Notes: generated from the sequence alone by a model not told the origin. Positions 32,316 through 43,868 are shown, counted from the stretch's first letter. The stretch: DNA of 64,000 bases from Hanleya hanleyi (GCA_036873755.1 JAVTVY010012634.1:124001-188000); one strand, 5' to 3'. Made by a program: numbers and translations.

Positions 32316-33324
32316 TATAATTATAATGAATGTATCATTTCGACGGCCCCATTTGGAGTTGTGGTTTCAAGTTTATTGATTACGATTACGGACCAAGCTG
32401 CCAAGGATGGCCGCACTGAGGTTGTGTGCAAATATGTAACTTGAAACTGAGACGAAGTGGAATCTTCAGAATGAATAAGATATTTAGCTCCCGGGAAATT
32501 CTGTATTAATTTTTCAAGATATTCTTATTCCTGTTTCTGCTAAAATGTCCATAATGTCGCTTACAGGAATATGTTTGGTGTCTTTCCGCTTGGTATGGTG
32601 TCTTTCCGCTTGGTTGTTGTTTTCGGACTAGGATTGATTGACGCTTCTGTACTTTTCCTTGAACACACGCCATATCCGCCCGCTACTGAGAACGCTGTTC
32701 TGTCGGTTTATTTGTCATTGTGTCGGAGTCATATCACAACTTGTTTCGACAAGCAAATTGCAATCATGATGAAAGGAAAACCTGGTACGTTTGCTTTACT
32801 TAAAAGACATGTGGAAATTTACTGAATCCTGTGTTTGTTGTCAATTATTTTTCTTGCTGATGTCAAAATTCACTCGCCTGCGAAGCTTTTCAGGAGAGTG
32901 ACTGAAACACTCGCCCGACGCCAAATTCAGGAGAGTGACGAATCACTCGCCTTTGATTTACTCCTCGGGAGGCCTGGCTTAAATAATGATTACATGGATG
33001 ATGTGTAATAATATTTTATAACATGAGGCTGCACCTAAAAGGTGCTTTGACCCCTCAGCACAATATGTCCAGCGAATAACAGGTTGACATAAAAATCTGC
33101 TGAATTCTGTCAAATTTATTTACCCACATATGTATTAATGTTGATTCAAGAGAATACTCAACGATTAGTATTTGCTAGTACCGGCTTCAGTCATCAATCC
33201 TGTGAAGGGATATCGATCCAAGACTGTGTGGATCGATACCTCAAGAAAAGTTAGTAAAGATCTGGTGAATAGTTCTTCATAGATGAAGATCTATTCCAGG
33301 GAAGAGTCGAGTGTGTGTGTGTAG
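32316..33324. other. Unassigned; fragment of hAT-like element H at 32877-32990
   Basis: The open frame 32571-32825 (+, 84 codons) is unrecognised. 32877-32990 repeats GCGAGTGA/CACTCGCC words with CAGGAGAGTGAC, very close to the subterminal text of the hAT-like element at 45393 (GGCGAGTGACCATCACTCTCC), so a fragment of that family lies here. Confidence 0.45.
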
Positions 33325-33535
33325 TACTCAACATTATTTCAGTCATATGCCGGAGGTGCTAGAATTTGTTAGGCGACGAAACCAGGCAAAGCCCGGAGGA
33401 AACCCTCGACCATCTATTGGTTCCTGGCGGACAATCACACTTATGGCTTGAGAAAAAGTTGGAGCAGAGCTAGGAATGAAACCGACGACCAGAGAGGTGA
33501 GCAAAGCTCGCGAACCACGTGGTAACGGAGGCCCC
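33325..33535 (-). mobile_element. tRNA-derived SINE, minus strand
   Basis: Read on the minus strand it starts GGGGCCTCCGTTACCACGTG GTTCGCGAGCTTTGCTCACC and continues TCTGGTCGTCGGTTTCATTC, that is A-box-like and B-box-like elements at tRNA spacing. It ends CATATGACTGAAATAATGTTG, the start of the shared 3' module. Head and tail of the gastropod SINE are therefore both present, although the final GACGTTAAA part is lost. Confidence 0.7.
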
Positions 33536-33899
33536 AAGAAAGAATCTGAGCTATATGTGGGCTATAAAACTGGGTGGACATCTGCAAATTTCTTCCAAAA
33601 TGTGTTGGGCAGAAAAGAATTTTCCGTTTCAATGAGATGAACATGATTTGTAGTCTGTAGTTTTGACATAGCTTTGGTGTTTTATGCTTCTGAACTAAAA
33701 AAACAAATGATTTTTGTAATGCGCACTTAAACACTTTTCGTGAATGCGGAACCCTTTTTGACAGCGCAAAAAGGAGCGCTGTGTGTGACCGTAAACGGAA
33801 TAATATAAAAACGCAAACTGAATGATATTTTTGCCAAACAGAGTGCTAAAATAGGGGATATTAAACACCTTTACTAAGGCTGTATCAGTTAAGTAGTAA
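33536..33899. other. No feature recognised
   Basis: AT-rich sequence; frames on the minus strand are short and unrecognised. Confidence 0.4.
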
Positions 33900-34965
33900 A
33901 TAGTAATCCAGGGTCGTAATAAACTGGAATAACACGAAATAAACATAATAGTGCACATCTGCCCATAACTCTGTAAAGAAATGACGTAACACGAAATAAA
34001 CATGACGGTGCACATCTCTGGGTTACTAGGGATATTCACTGTGAGTATCAGAGCTGTCAGTCAAATTGTAACCGAGATCTAGCCCGGACAAAAGTTAGTG
34101 ACGGAAAATTTCAAAGGGCCATAACTCTGTACAGAAATGACGTAACACGAAATAAAGATGACAGTGCACATGTCTGGGATACTAGGGATATTAACTGTGA
34201 GTATCAGAGCTGTCAGTCAAATAGTAACTGAGATCTGGCCCGGACAAAAGTTAGTGACGGAAAATTTCAAAGGGCCATAACTCTGTTAAGAAATGACGTA
34301 ACAAGAAATAAACATGACAGTGCACATGTCTGGGATACTAGGGATATTCACTGTGAGTGTCAGAGCTGTCAGTCAAATAGTAACTGAGATCTAGCCCGGA
34401 CAAAAGTTAGTAACGAAAAATTTCAAAGGGCCATAACTCTGTAAAGAAATGACGTAACACGAAATAAACATGACAGTGCACATGTCTGGGATACTAGGGA
34501 TATTCAATGTGAGTATCAGAGCTGTCGGTCAAATAGTAACTGAGATCTAGCCCGGACAAAAGTTAGTGACGCAAAATTTCAAAGGGCCATAACTCTGTAA
34601 AGAAATGACGTAACGTGAAATAAACATGACAGTGCACATGTCTGGGATACTAGGGATATTCACTGTGAGTATCAGAGCTGTCAGTCAAATAGTAACTGAG
34701 ATCTAGCCCGGACAAAAGTTAGTGACGAAAAATTTCAAAGGGCCATAACTCTGTAAAGAAATGACGTAACATGGAATAAACATGACAGTGCACATCTCTG
34801 GGATACTAGGGATATTCACTGTGAGTATCAGAACTGTCAGTCAAATAGTAACTGAGATCTAGCCCGGACAAAAAATTGTTGACAGACGGCCGGCCGGCCG
34901 GCCGACCAGACGTACATGCCGATTGCAAGACCCCGCAGCCCGATGGGCTGAGGGGTAAAAACTGG
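33900..34965 (+). repeat. Pearl-like element: ~156-bp tandem monomers and 3' end
   Basis: Seven monomers. The landmark GGGCCATAACTCTG lies at about 34116, 34272, 34428, 34583 and 34740 (spacing 155-157 bp); the first two monomers carry degraded forms. Each contains AAGAAATGACGTAACACG, AATAAACATGACAGTGCACA, GGATACTAGGGATATTCACT and GTCAGTCAAATAGTAACTGA. The array ends at 34876 with TTGTTGACAGACGGCCGGCC and further GGCC units, CAGACGTACATGCC, a small hairpin GCAGCCCGATGGGCTG and AGGGGTAAAAA. A ~160-bp array with a terminal tetranucleotide tract and hairpin is the layout described for pearl/CvA and related tandem-repeat elements of bivalves. Confidence 0.85.
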
Positions 34966-35620
34966 ATATTATGAAATGATAAACATGGTACTGAACTCAA
35001 ATTTAAAAGAAAATCTTGACCTAAAATAGGACCTTTTGTACCATTGACAAAGTTCACAAATGTTTTTAAGCATCTTCCCTATTGAAATATTCAATGGTTT
35101 TGCATATCATCAAATAAGTGTGACCTGCAGTTCCAGGTTGCTGTTGTCTGCTATAAAAATGAATACAATATTTTCAAGTTTTTCTGGTTATTTGCAACAA
35201 CAACAGTTTCACACTGGCAGATATAAAAACGAACCAAACTTTTTTTCTTTTTCTGGTGAAACTGTTGCATGTGGTACGCAACATATTGATATTTATGCAT
35301 TCCTAAACATAAGCAAACGAATAGCATTGTGGAAACATAGCACCATGTGATTTTGTCTAGCAGCAGCAGTGAAAAATACCCATCGAGTTAAGAGTGGATT
35401 AACAGATTTTTTGTAAATTGTGCGGTCAGTCAACGTAGTCCAATTCAGCGTTTATTAGCTAATTATAGCTAATTAGACGACGACGAGACTTTGGTGTACA
35501 GTCAACTGTTAATTTCTATGTATTATTTTCCTGATCATTTTTATATCCTGAAATTCGCTGATATGCTAGTAAATTTTCATTAATGACACCTCTGAAATAT
35601 CAGGATATGTATGGGCAGAA
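34966..35620. other. No gene recognised
   Basis: Two similar ~60-bp blocks lie at about 35150-35205 and 35215-35270 (TATAAAAA(T/C)GAA-CAA, TTTTTCTGGT). No recognised element boundary. Confidence 0.4.
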
Positions 35621-36251
35621 ATGTCATCTTCCATCGATGTACATACTAGTACACAAGAGCGAACGATGTTTAGACAGCTTAAATTACAACTACAACATGG
35701 ATGGAAACAAATCGTGACCGACTCTTCCGTACAGCAAATATTAAACGATCAAGAATCGCTTCATATTATTCTTGGACATTATGAAGAGATACATAGCTCC
35801 ATTTTTTTATGTTGATAAAACTCCCTCATTTCATTTTTCAACTGGCTAGATTAGCTCTCGAACCGAAAGTTGCTGTCGCAAAATTTTGGCCGCCCGACCC
35901 GGAACAGATTCCAGCTTCAAAAGGAATGTGGCATACCGTTCTGCGCTCGTATGGATTAAATACATATTTGCCAACTTCCCTGACCTGTTACTTCCTCTGT
36001 CTCACTCATTTTATTCCGTAAACGGCAAAGAAAAAAACAACTATCGAGCTGGACCTTTCAAAAACAAAATTCCGCCGCCATTTTCAGAATCCTTGATTAC
36101 CACGCTAAGTATCATGGGAGATTTCGATTTTATCGAAATACCGCAATATCTCGTTGATCCGAGATTTGACCGCCATTATCCCAAAATCGGCGTCAACAGA
36201 GTGTATTTCGATGAAGAAAAGCGCATTTTCGCTAGTTCTAATCACCATTAA
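35621..36251 (+). pseudogene. Decayed coding-like region of unknown family
   Basis: Three frames look protein-like in succession: 35621-35812 (QLKLQLQHGWKQIV ... HIILGHYEEIH), a second frame across about 35840-36000 (LALEPKVAVAKFWPPDPEQI ... MWHTVLRSYGL), and a third at about 35930-36251 (NFPDLLLPLSHSF ... MGDFDFIEIPQYLVDPRFD ... INRVYFDEEKR-like end). Balanced composition and sequential hand-over between frames suggest one gene broken by frameshifts, perhaps a transposon protein. I do not recognise the family and cannot exclude chance. Confidence 0.35.
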
Positions 36252-36469
36252 ATTATAAGGAATTTCCAGTTCAAAGTCTTCTCCACATTTGGCACTGTGA
36301 CTGTAAGCCCCAACTCTTTTAGCCCCCATGAGACCAATTCCAATAAGGCTGCACGCTTACGCGGCAGCCTTAAAAAGTTGAAAGTTATGCCCCTTCTCTG
36401 TCTTTTCCTGAATGTAAAGTTCCTGACAAATGCAAACACATATTTAAAAAATTAGATTTATCAAAAATC
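36252..36469. other. No feature recognised
   Basis: Unassigned sequence between the decayed frame and the GTCCGTC repeat zone. Confidence 0.4.
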
Positions 36470-37280
36470 TTCAGATTTTCCGTCTTATGTTACGTCCGAC
36501 ATACTAATTATGTTAATTAACTTTATTTGCAGTAATATTTCATGGGGTTTGTGATTCCCCTTGCTTATGTGATGGGTGACACATGCCCCAAATTTTATGC
36601 TTCCATCCCATGTACTTTAGCTGTACACTACCAAAATGCAGTGTCCGTCTTCATTGCCTGCCAGTGTTCGTCCAACATAATCCGTCCTCGTTTGTCCGAC
36701 ACATAAGTAAATTTTCAGCATATTCTGAGTGCATATTCAGAGCAGACCATCAAAATACACAGTCATTTCTTCTCTGTACCTAAGCACTGTTTGGTTTGTG
36801 GTATTCATAATTGTAGTATTTTCAAATGTCGGACAAACAAAGACGGACAGGTTTTCCTCCCCATTTGTTTAACATTGTCCGTCTTAGTTTGTCCAACTAT
36901 TTTGGGGCATAAAGGCATATTTTTAAAAATAGTAAATAACTTTTATTTTCATATCAAGTTAAAGAACCTTGTATTCTTCACATAACTTTATAATTTTCAA
37001 CATAGTTTATTTCAATTAAGTGCCTATTAATTTAAAAAAAGATACGTTTCCATCAGCTTTTCCGTCTTTGTTTGTCCGACACTTTGTCATGCTTTGTACT
37101 ACATGTACTAATTTCTTCACAGATACGTTAAATTTTTCAAATCAAACACTGAAAGTGTTCATATATGTAAAATACTATCCTAAAAGTCCCCTTGCAGTAG
37201 AAATCCATTTTCTATTCCCTTATTATGTATTGTTTTACCCCCCCATTCTCCGTCCTGTGTTTGTCCAACATTTTCAGTGA
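36470..37280. repeat. Dispersed TCCGTC...TTTGTCCGACA motif, six to seven copies
   Basis: A word of about 22 bp, best form TCCGTCTTTGTTTGTCCGAC, occurs near 36478, 36643-36677 (split), 36684, 36826 (inverted), 36880, 37061 and 37248, with different AT-rich sequence between copies. The spacing (about 40-200 bp) is too irregular for a tandem repeat. It resembles the scattered address words of the TIR elements here, but no termini were identified. Confidence 0.6.
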
Positions 37281-37552
37281 TACTAGTACTAAAACAGGTC
37301 TGAAAATACTAACACACTTGAAGACTATGTTAACACTATCATTTTAATATAGCTGAGAGATATCACCATCAAATAATGTAAAGAAGAAGAGCTGTAGTCT
37401 ATTTTATATTTTGAGCTTCAGTGTCCCATATTTGTTACACCTTAGCATATAAACACCCATATGTTACAACAGGTACAAAATGAAACACATTTGACCACAA
37501 AAACTAAACTTGTTTCTATCATTTACGAGAAAATAGAAGGAATTGATCTTTG

Positions 37553-37583
37553 AAAATAAACGGCATGGCATGCCGTTTATTTT
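37553..37583. repeat. 31-bp perfect palindrome
   Basis: AAAATAAACGGCATG, one G, then CATGCCGTTTATTTT: 15-bp arms around a single base. On the minus strand it overlaps the stop codon of the open frame 37828-37577 and provides an AATAAA hexamer. Confidence 0.9.
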
Positions 37584-37828
37584 TCCACGGCCGTGCCAAC
37601 AAGCGTATACACGTATGGTGCATTCTGCCAATGTATGCTGTGTGACATTACCGAACCATAGGCATGAGCCATGACGTTATCCCATGACTGCAGCTGTGCA
37701 GCATTCAAATTCGTGAGCGTTGCTACAACACATTTTCCTCTCCGCGTACAACACACACTCACTGGTGAGACAGAAAAGTCGTCGAAGCAGGCGGAGTTAC
37801 AAATTTCTCTGACAAGATATTCTTGCAT
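37577..37828 (-). CDS. Unrecognised 83-aa open frame
   Basis: The frame begins MQEYLVREICNSACFDD and ends YTLVGTAVEK; it contains four cysteines in the first 35 residues and an aromatic C-terminal half (SIHWQNAPYVYTLVG). AATAAA overlaps the stop. A stop lies about ten codons upstream of the ATG in the same frame. It could be a terminal exon on the same strand as the CCAR1-like exon at 38013-38182, but it does not match the CCAR1 sequence that should follow. Status doubtful. Confidence 0.25.
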   Translation of the reverse strand: MQEYLVREICNSACFDDFSVSPVSVCCTRRGKCVVATLTNLNAAQLQSWDNVMAHAYGSVMSHSIHWQNAPYVYTLVGTAVEK

Positions 37829-38012
37829 TCGTTGTATATGACGATCCCACTATCATCAAATATAATACATATGATGCTTTGGTAATCTTCCCTGCTGAAA
37901 AAACGCACAGGGGAGAGTTTACAAAATCCATCCATTTTGTGGCTGATTACATCTTCAACATAGTAGGACTAGCATGGCTACAAACTGGGAAAGCAATGTT
38001 GTTAGGAATTAC

Positions 38013-38182
38013 CTGAGCTCTGGACAACTGCAGACCAACAGTGTGAAGAATTTCCTCTGTGTCCTTGTCTAGTAAATAACCAGTGTGATTCTGGTCAAAG
38101 TAGACAAACGCCAGCAAGAGATGTGGGTCTATGGTCAATCGCTTCATTCTCTTCTTGGGACTTTTCTCTTTGCTGTATTTAT
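38013..38182 (-). CDS. CCAR1: CCAR1-like exon (EF-hand-like region)
   Basis: A 170-nt exon. On the minus strand, TTTCACATACAG is the acceptor before 38182 and CAG|GTAATT the donor after 38013. It encodes, after a split Asp codon, 56 residues: a basic start (KYSKEKSPKKRMKR), then LLLAFVYFDQNHTGYLLDKD and TEEILHTVGLQLSRAQ. This is the conserved EF-hand-like segment of cell division cycle and apoptosis regulator 1 (CCAR1/CARP-1 family), a nuclear coactivator and splicing-linked protein; FVYFDQ and GYLL-KD-EEIL--GL-LSRAQ are family hallmarks. Entry phase 1, exit phase 0. The frame has no lesion, so it may be a functional exon with long introns. Neighbouring exons were not found in the window. Confidence 0.85.
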
Positions 38183-40141
38183 CTGTATGTGAAAGAGAAA
38201 CAACTTAGCTTGCATAAGCCCACCATTAATTAGATGATGCTTTCCTGAATACGCTCATCCATATCCGATAAAGTTTCAACAAGAGTTCATTGAACCCCAG
38301 GAGTCCACCTCAGGATGGTAACACAATTCTCTCAATGTATCGTTACAGAAATTCTCTGATTGGCTGAATTTTCTTCCAATTTTCTTCACAAGCCAATGAA
38401 TATGCTAGATCTCCATTTGAAAATTTGAATTGACCAATCAAATGGTTAAGAAGAGCTAAAACTAGAGGATATCCCATAATGCACTTTTGTTTCTATAAGA
38501 CTCCATTAGGGCACCTTTTTGTAACCATATGTTATAGGAGGAGATGCACATGTAGCATGTCCTTCATATAAGCTGACATACATGTATGGTGGAAGGTCAG
38601 GTTGAACATATGGATCTTGTGGAATTTCCAACACAAGATACAACTTCAGCTCTTCCTACATGGACCTGTACTTTCTCCCAATTGAAGCTAACCAGTGTGG
38701 CAGGGTATGCAAATGAACCAAATTGTTGAACTTCTTGTACGCCCAGTACAGATTATTCATACAATAACAAGTTCTAATAATACTTTTTTTCCCCCGAGAT
38801 TAACAAGTACATGTATTTCACAGGGTCAGGCGATACATAGTTTATAGGGTGGGATGAAGAGACCTTCAGTTTGGTGGCGTTGAATGTCTCAAATATTTTG
38901 GGCAAAAGCATATACAATGTATACCCTATCTTCAATCACAAGTTGATTTATCCATGGGATCACACTTTGAAGAAGCCTTGATAGATCAGACCATCTAAAT
39001 CACTCAAAATCCGAAATGTAAATTTCATCTACACACCAGATGAACCATCAGAACCTGCCCAATGACTCCTAATATGGCAGTAGGTGTGACCATGCAGATA
39101 CATGGGATAGCCAATCAATGACACATTTTGAAATTCAAATGAATTCTAAGTCAGTGATGTTTCGTGTCTTTATAAATTCTTCTGAACCATGGCTAATCAA
39201 GGATAATTTGAAGTGTGAACGGAGAAGTACATGTAGGCTAATTATGTATGAAGATGATATAAAGTAAGTTCCGAGAGTATTCGCGACCCTAAGTAATTGC
39301 AAAAATGGTCGTTTTTTTGCCTGGTCATGTGACATTGTTCCTAAGTAAAAACGGCCAACTTGTGAAAAACCATGGTCTGAACTATTGGAAAACCCTTGAT
39401 TTATCGTGGTTGTGAGATTTATAACATTGCAGATTTATAGTTGTGTGATGGAAAAACTTTCAGATGAACGAGTTCACTTAGTATTAATCCAAAAAACTTT
39501 ATAACTACTAACTTGATTTTCATTATGTCTCAAAAGAAATGAATCCAATGTTTGAACCCCGATTTTTCATGGTCACAGAGTTGAGAGTGTTGCCAGTTTA
39601 CGGGGATGTCTGTGTGATATTAAACATTGCCGATTAAAGAGAGTACTATGCGTTTTATATTATTCTGGAAATAACAAACTGAAGAACTGGGAGTTACGTT
39701 CCATTCGGTCTTAACAAAATATGTTGCTAAAGTTTGAACTTCGGTTTTTTCTGGTCACGGGGTTTACATGGTCGCACAATGTAAATCTGGTCTGTTAACG
39801 AACGTATTTCTCTGAACAAAATAAAGAACGACAAGTATATGGATATGGCACTCAAATTAGTTTAAAAGCTGATTTTTCACGATCGTGTGATCGACAATAT
39901 TGCTGGATTACTGGCCGTGAGATGGCGAATGTGGCACAAACACTGTCTTTTTGATTCTGTACGGTTACGAAGGGTGCTGACTTTGTTTACTTGCTTTTGA
40001 AATGTTTGAAGTCCATAATTCACCACAATAGGGTTAAGGTATTATTGCCCATGATTTGGGATTGCCATATTAAAACTCCCTGCTACATGTAATGGAGATA
40101 AATGTACCGTTGTATAGCTCACCATTCTGTAAATATGTATA
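38183..40141. other. Probable intron sequence; weak ~170-bp degenerate repeats
   Basis: No gene recognised. From about 39390 to 39900 similar phrases recur every 160-185 bp (GTTTGAAC-CCGATTTTTCATGGTCAC, TTTGAACTTCGGTTTTTTCTGGTCACG, GCTGATTTTTCACGATCGTG), suggesting an old tandem repeat. If the CCAR1 exon is real, this is the upstream intron. Confidence 0.4.
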
Positions 40142-40232
40142 CTGTTTGATTCGTTAATTGAACAAAGGCTGTACTAGATTTCAAACTGTCAGACTGAATT
40201 GGTATATGTTACAATAGAATAACAGACTGAAT

Positions 40233-40620
40233 AACCATGCTGGATAGGCTAAACTTGTGTGGGATTACAGTGGGATAGGTCAGTTCCAAGTAGGATTATG
40301 GCTGGATAGGTCAGTGCCATGTGAGATTAGTGCTGCATATTGCAGTCCAGTGTCGTATTACTTCTGGATAGGTCAGTCCCGTGTGAGATTACTGCTGCAT
40401 AGGCCAGTCCCGTGTGGAATTACTGCTGGATAGGCCAGTCCCATGTGGGATTACTGCTGGATAGGTCAGTCCCGTGTGACATTACTGCTGGATATTGCTA
40501 GTGCCATTTGAGATTACTGCTGGATAGGTCAGTCCTGTGTGAGATTACTGCTGGATAGGCCAGTGCCATTTGGGAATAAGACTGGATAGGTCAGTACCGT
40601 GTGGGATTACTGCGGGAGAG
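40233..40620 (+). repeat. ~33-bp minisatellite
   Basis: About eleven units of GATTACTGCTGGATAGG followed by TCAGTCCCGTGTG, each 31-40 bp, with point changes such as GCTGCATAGGCCAG. Confidence 0.9.
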
Positions 40621-40624
40621 CTGT

Positions 40625-41655
40625 GACCTAGGAAAACATGAAACATATCCACCAAGTTTTATAATCATCCCACGAAAGTTTCAACAAACTTTGTAAAGTT
40701 TTGGCCAACAAAAACCTTATCAATGGAAATGTACAAAGTCTAAACTGCAATAATTAGGACCAAAATTCATATTTAATGTCATATTTCTTAAATAGCACAT
40801 GCACATCCTCGAATAACATTGAACTTGGGTAGCAAGTGTCAAACTCATCCAATGAAAGCTGACAGTTTCAGAAAACTTTCCATGTACAGGTGTACATGTT
40901 TTTATTGGCAGATTACTTAGACAAAACCCTCAACATTTGAACAAAAATTAATATTTCATCTTCTAAATAGCACAGGTACATCTTCTAATCATAAGAAACA
41001 TGTGTACCAAGTTTCATAATCATTCAATGACAGCTGACAACTGCAGCAAACTGTGGTGTACAGATGTACATGTGCACTTCAGCTAAACGCAAAACTCTTA
41101 TTTGCCATAATTTGTAGAAATATTGATATTTCATCTCAAAAATAGCACACGTACATCCTCCAATCATAAGAAACATGTGTACCAAGTTTGGTAATCATCC
41201 AATGGGAGCGGACAGCTGCAGCAAACTTACCATGTACATGTACATGTATACATGTAGAGGCCTAGATGTACAATTTACCTAAACAGAAAACTCTATCATT
41301 TGCCATAATTTGGAGAAAAATTAATATTTCGTTTCATAATCATCCAATGACAGCTGACAACTGCAACAAACTTTCTAAGTACAGATGTACATGTGCACTT
41401 CAGCTAAACGCAAAACTCTATCATAGGGATTTTAACATTGGAGCACTCCAGGGGTAGTACCCCCAGCTGGCATACCCACCCCCATATTTTTTTTTATTTT
41501 TTTAATATTTATTCTAATTTTTCTAGATTTTTTTTGAATTTACTAACCAAAAACCTTATCATTTCCAGGCAGGGGACACCGACACCAACACTGACAACCG
41601 ACACCGACGACGACATCCTCTTTCCCCCCTCACAATATCTCCCGTTTACTTCGTA
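40625..41655 (+). repeat. Pearl-like ~175-bp tandem repeat and tail
   Basis: Units start near TAGCACATGCACATCCTC (40793), TAGCACAGGTACATCTTC (40967) and TAGCACACGTACATCCTC (41142). Each carries AAACATGTGTACCAAGTTT, CATAATCATCCAATGACAGC and TGCAGCAAACT. The array closes with CCAGGGGTAGTACCCCCAGC, a T-rich stretch and CACCGACACCAACACTGACA with CCGACACCGACGACGACATC, a variant of the GACG-tract end. Confidence 0.8.
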
Positions 41656-41855
41656 AGGCGAGATAAAAAGTATTAAGAAAATAATTAAGAGAGAGCTCCA
41701 GCTGAGAATGTATATGCAGCTGACACAAGAAATAGCAGAAGTCGATTTTATGTGTTGTAAACTTGAAAACAAGGTATGACATGTGAAGAGTGTTGTGTCG
41801 CTAGTTGAGGGTTCTTTTATTCATAGAGGGTATATAAGATTTACAGTTGGTCAAC

Positions 41856-42137
41856 CCAGACAGAAGGTCCTGGGCTGGCACTAGGTTACACTGTCCCATG
41901 GGACAAATGAACTTGCATGCCCAGTATTAAATGAAGTCTTGTCAGTGCTGAATCATCTGTTAGGTTATTGACCTCTCCGGTACAGACCAATAAGCTGGTC
42001 TTAGTGGTGGATGAACAGAGTTTGATTATCTTTTTCTCAGCAGATCCTGTGGTACATGTGTAGTGACAAGAATGAAATATCCAACATAATAGCGACATAG
42101 ACGTTCATCAAGAGAACAACCTCAGTCTGCAACTAAC
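41856..42137. other. No feature recognised
   Basis: Short unassigned stretch before the DIRS relic. Confidence 0.4.
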
Positions 42138-42965
42138 CATGGAGATTCTGGATACATGTAGTTGGGGAATAGTGGCTCTGGATGAATCGATATCTCTCTT
42201 CCCACACCAAACAACAAAGACGGCCCACTTTGAATGGTAAACTGCAGAGGAGTTAACCGGCCTGATTGATTGTACCATTCGGCGCTCAACTTCCGCAGAA
42301 AATCACACCTGAGCAAGGTGTCCTTTGGGCACTTGCACACGTGTTAACTAGTGGAACAGCCCCGGTTGGCTGTGGAATGTCGACGATGTGGGTTGACGCA
42401 ATAGGTTATGCCAAAGCGGAAGTCATCTTGGTAGGTCATCTCCAAGATATAAGCTATCTGTTTTATTATGTCTGGGCGAATCTGCCACTCTCTGGAAATT
42501 ATCTGATTCCGTCGTGAAAGCGTGTCAGCTAAGACATTCAGAATTCCCAGGATGTACCTGGCCAACACTTTTATGTTGTTGGCCCAACACAGACCGAAAA
42601 GATCTCCGCTTGGCTTTGTAATTGCGGTGATCCCGTCCGCCCCCCCTCCCCCCCCCCCAGTTTCTTGATATAGGACATGCCTGACGTGTTGTCCGTTGCC
42701 ATCAGCAGGTTCTTGTTGGTCAATACGCTCACCCATGTGCAGATAGCATATGTCAGCGCCATAAACTCCCAACACATTCACATGGTAAGAGCATTCCTCG
42801 ATCATTCAAAACCCGGATGTCGACTTGGACTCGAGGTGGGGTTCCCAACCTTCCATGATGTGTCCATGTACAGACGAAACGGAAGTAGGGACACACCTGG
42901 CATAACGTTGAGTGGATCCAGTCTGGTATCCTTAGGTTCAACTGCCTTTCGACCCATGTTCAACA
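42138..42965 (-). pseudogene. Degraded DIRS pol (RNase H and following region)
   Basis: Clearly collinear with 56580-57610 of the nearly complete DIRS element: GATAGTGGCTCTGGATG, TTGTACCATTCGGCGC, GAATTATCTGATTCCGTCGT and CGCTCACCCA-GTGC all have counterparts. The minus-strand frame 42805-42344 keeps LGILNVLADTLSRRNQII (RNase H end). About 280 bp matching 56820-57100 are deleted, removing most of the methyltransferase-like part, and frameshifts are frequent. RT motifs are lost. Confidence 0.85.
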
Positions 42966-43834
42966 AATTCAACAGGAGATTGGAGAAAATAGACTCCGTC
43001 ATATTAGCTATGAAAATTGCCGCCAATGAACATGAGGTAACGTACTGCTTTCAGTTGCATTCACGGAATGAGAACAACATGCTACTCAGAAAACTGGTTA
43101 TTTCGAACTTATTAAACCCCCAGGGGGTACATAACTCGAATTTCAATCACATAATTTTTATTTTTGAGGCATTCTCAAACCCAAATCGAAAGATATTTTG
43201 TTTGCTAGAATGGTTCAACGGATATTCATAATTGACGAAAATAGCAACAACAACAACATCGTCGGGCGACACAGAAAATTGGAAAATCTGAATTTTTTTT
43301 CGAGATTCTGAAAAATACGGAAATCCGGAAAACTCCAATCTATTAGTCTGATGATTGGATGGAAACTGGCGACCAGTTGACAATGAGTCCAACTTTCTTC
43401 TGATAGTCCATGTCAATCTCCATGCTCCTGGAACATGGACTTCCCTATCATAAATGTGGTGAATGTACCGATGCTATCTATCGTACAGACGATCACGCAG
43501 AAGAAAATATCCCCGCATAGAGATACCGAAACAGCTTCACGTCAACCATGTTGTTTGCAAACCAATGGCCTGGATGTTACTATCTCATTCTGGGTTATAT
43601 AACCTCATTCCACGGGCAGGGCTCAAACTTCCGGCGCGGACTCCATAAACTGCACGGGTAAATGACATGTAGGCAATAATTGCTACTCACTCAGTTCTCA
43701 TTATTGTGTTATAGCTGCTATGCTATTTTCTGGGTTCATACATTCGCTATGTGATTTAGGGTAATTTGCACACATTTGCAAGCAATCTGATTGGACAAAA
43801 AGGATATTATCCGAGAAGTTCGAGTTTGAAGGGG

Positions 43835-43868
<34 letters not shown>

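Larger units (their letters stand above)
40142..41855 (+). mobile_element. Array-free copy of the core of elements A/B, split by other repeats
   Basis: 40150-40232 matches 30937-31015 (CTGTACT-ATTTCAAACTGTCAG ACTGAATTGG) and 41656-41855 matches 31040-31225 (AAAGTATTAAGAAAATAATT, GAGCTCCAGCTGAGAATG, CACAAGAAATAGCAGAAGT, TTCATAGAGGGT). The two halves are parted by about 1.4 kb holding a minisatellite and a tandem element. GAGGTGTA arrays are absent on both sides, so the core exists independently of the arrays. Confidence 0.75.

Noticed and set aside
37577..38182. Joining the 83-aa frame (37577-37828) to the CCAR1 exon as its next exon
   Set aside because: The residues do not resemble the CCAR1 sequence that follows the EF-hand-like segment, and no acceptor fits the exit phase.
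42677..43231. 184-codon plus-strand open frame
   Set aside because: Antisense to the degraded DIRS pol and running into AT-rich DNA; no domain.
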